IMG/VR virus record: IMGVR_UViG_3300022902_000078
Location: 1-23,717 of that record
DNA length: 23,717 nt
Direction: 5' to 3' (one strand)
DNA from: a virus
Notes under the pieces: model-generated
What the model saw: only the letters and a program-made list of their open reading frames with translations
The model's database searches: none
What the model was told of the DNA's origin: nothing
In this document: positions 23,098-23,717 of the stretch, one piece after another
How the letters are laid out: each line of letters starts with the position of its first letter
Numbering within the stretch: the stretch's first letter is position 1
Program-made: the position numbers and the translations under genes

Positions 23098-23717
<620 letters not shown>

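Overview
The window is a tailed-phage (Caudoviricetes) structural region, either a phage genome or a prophage. Every gene I can support is on the minus strand, so the operon is read from right (23717) to left (1). The order is lambda-like: DNA methyltransferase, large terminase, portal, S49 protease with a nested scaffold, capsid decoration protein, major capsid protein, connector and tail-completion proteins, tail tube, tail-assembly chaperone with a -1 frameshift, tape measure, tail tip and fibre proteins. A tape measure and a G/GT frameshift without a recognisable tail sheath point to a long non-contractile tail (siphovirus morphology). No gene names a host. The sequence is GC-rich, genes use Shine-Dalgarno sites, and small Cys-rich proteins are common. 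My impression that such proteins resemble those of uncultured, possibly planctomycete-associated phages is weak inference.

Right part (23.7-16.3 kb): a partial DNA methyltransferase carrying two tandem-repeat expansions leads into a GpA-type terminase. About 1.9 kb of six small genes of unknown function follows, then the portal, and then the S49 protease whose C-terminal third has its own start site (lambda C/Nu3 style).

Middle part (16.3-8.6 kb): a decoration-like protein fused to a long fibre-like C-terminal region, a 56-residue coiled-coil protein, the major capsid protein, three head-tail/tail-completion candidates, the major tail protein candidate, the chaperone pair G and GT with an A AAA AAA slippery site, a small protein, and a short tape measure (572 aa).

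Left part (8.6-0 kb): tail-tip and virion-surface proteins (Ig/FN3-like domains, a 722-aa hub candidate, a Cys-rich protein with a possible lectin-like fold). A short non-coding stretch holds two identical hairpin repeats around a 61-aa reading frame. Small Cys-rich proteins follow, then a strong intrinsic terminator at 452-502, a zinc-ribbon-like protein and the beginning of a pentapeptide-repeat protein that leaves the window.

Many gene junctions overlap as ATGA, TGATG or TAATG. This supports translational coupling, and I used it to fix several starts.
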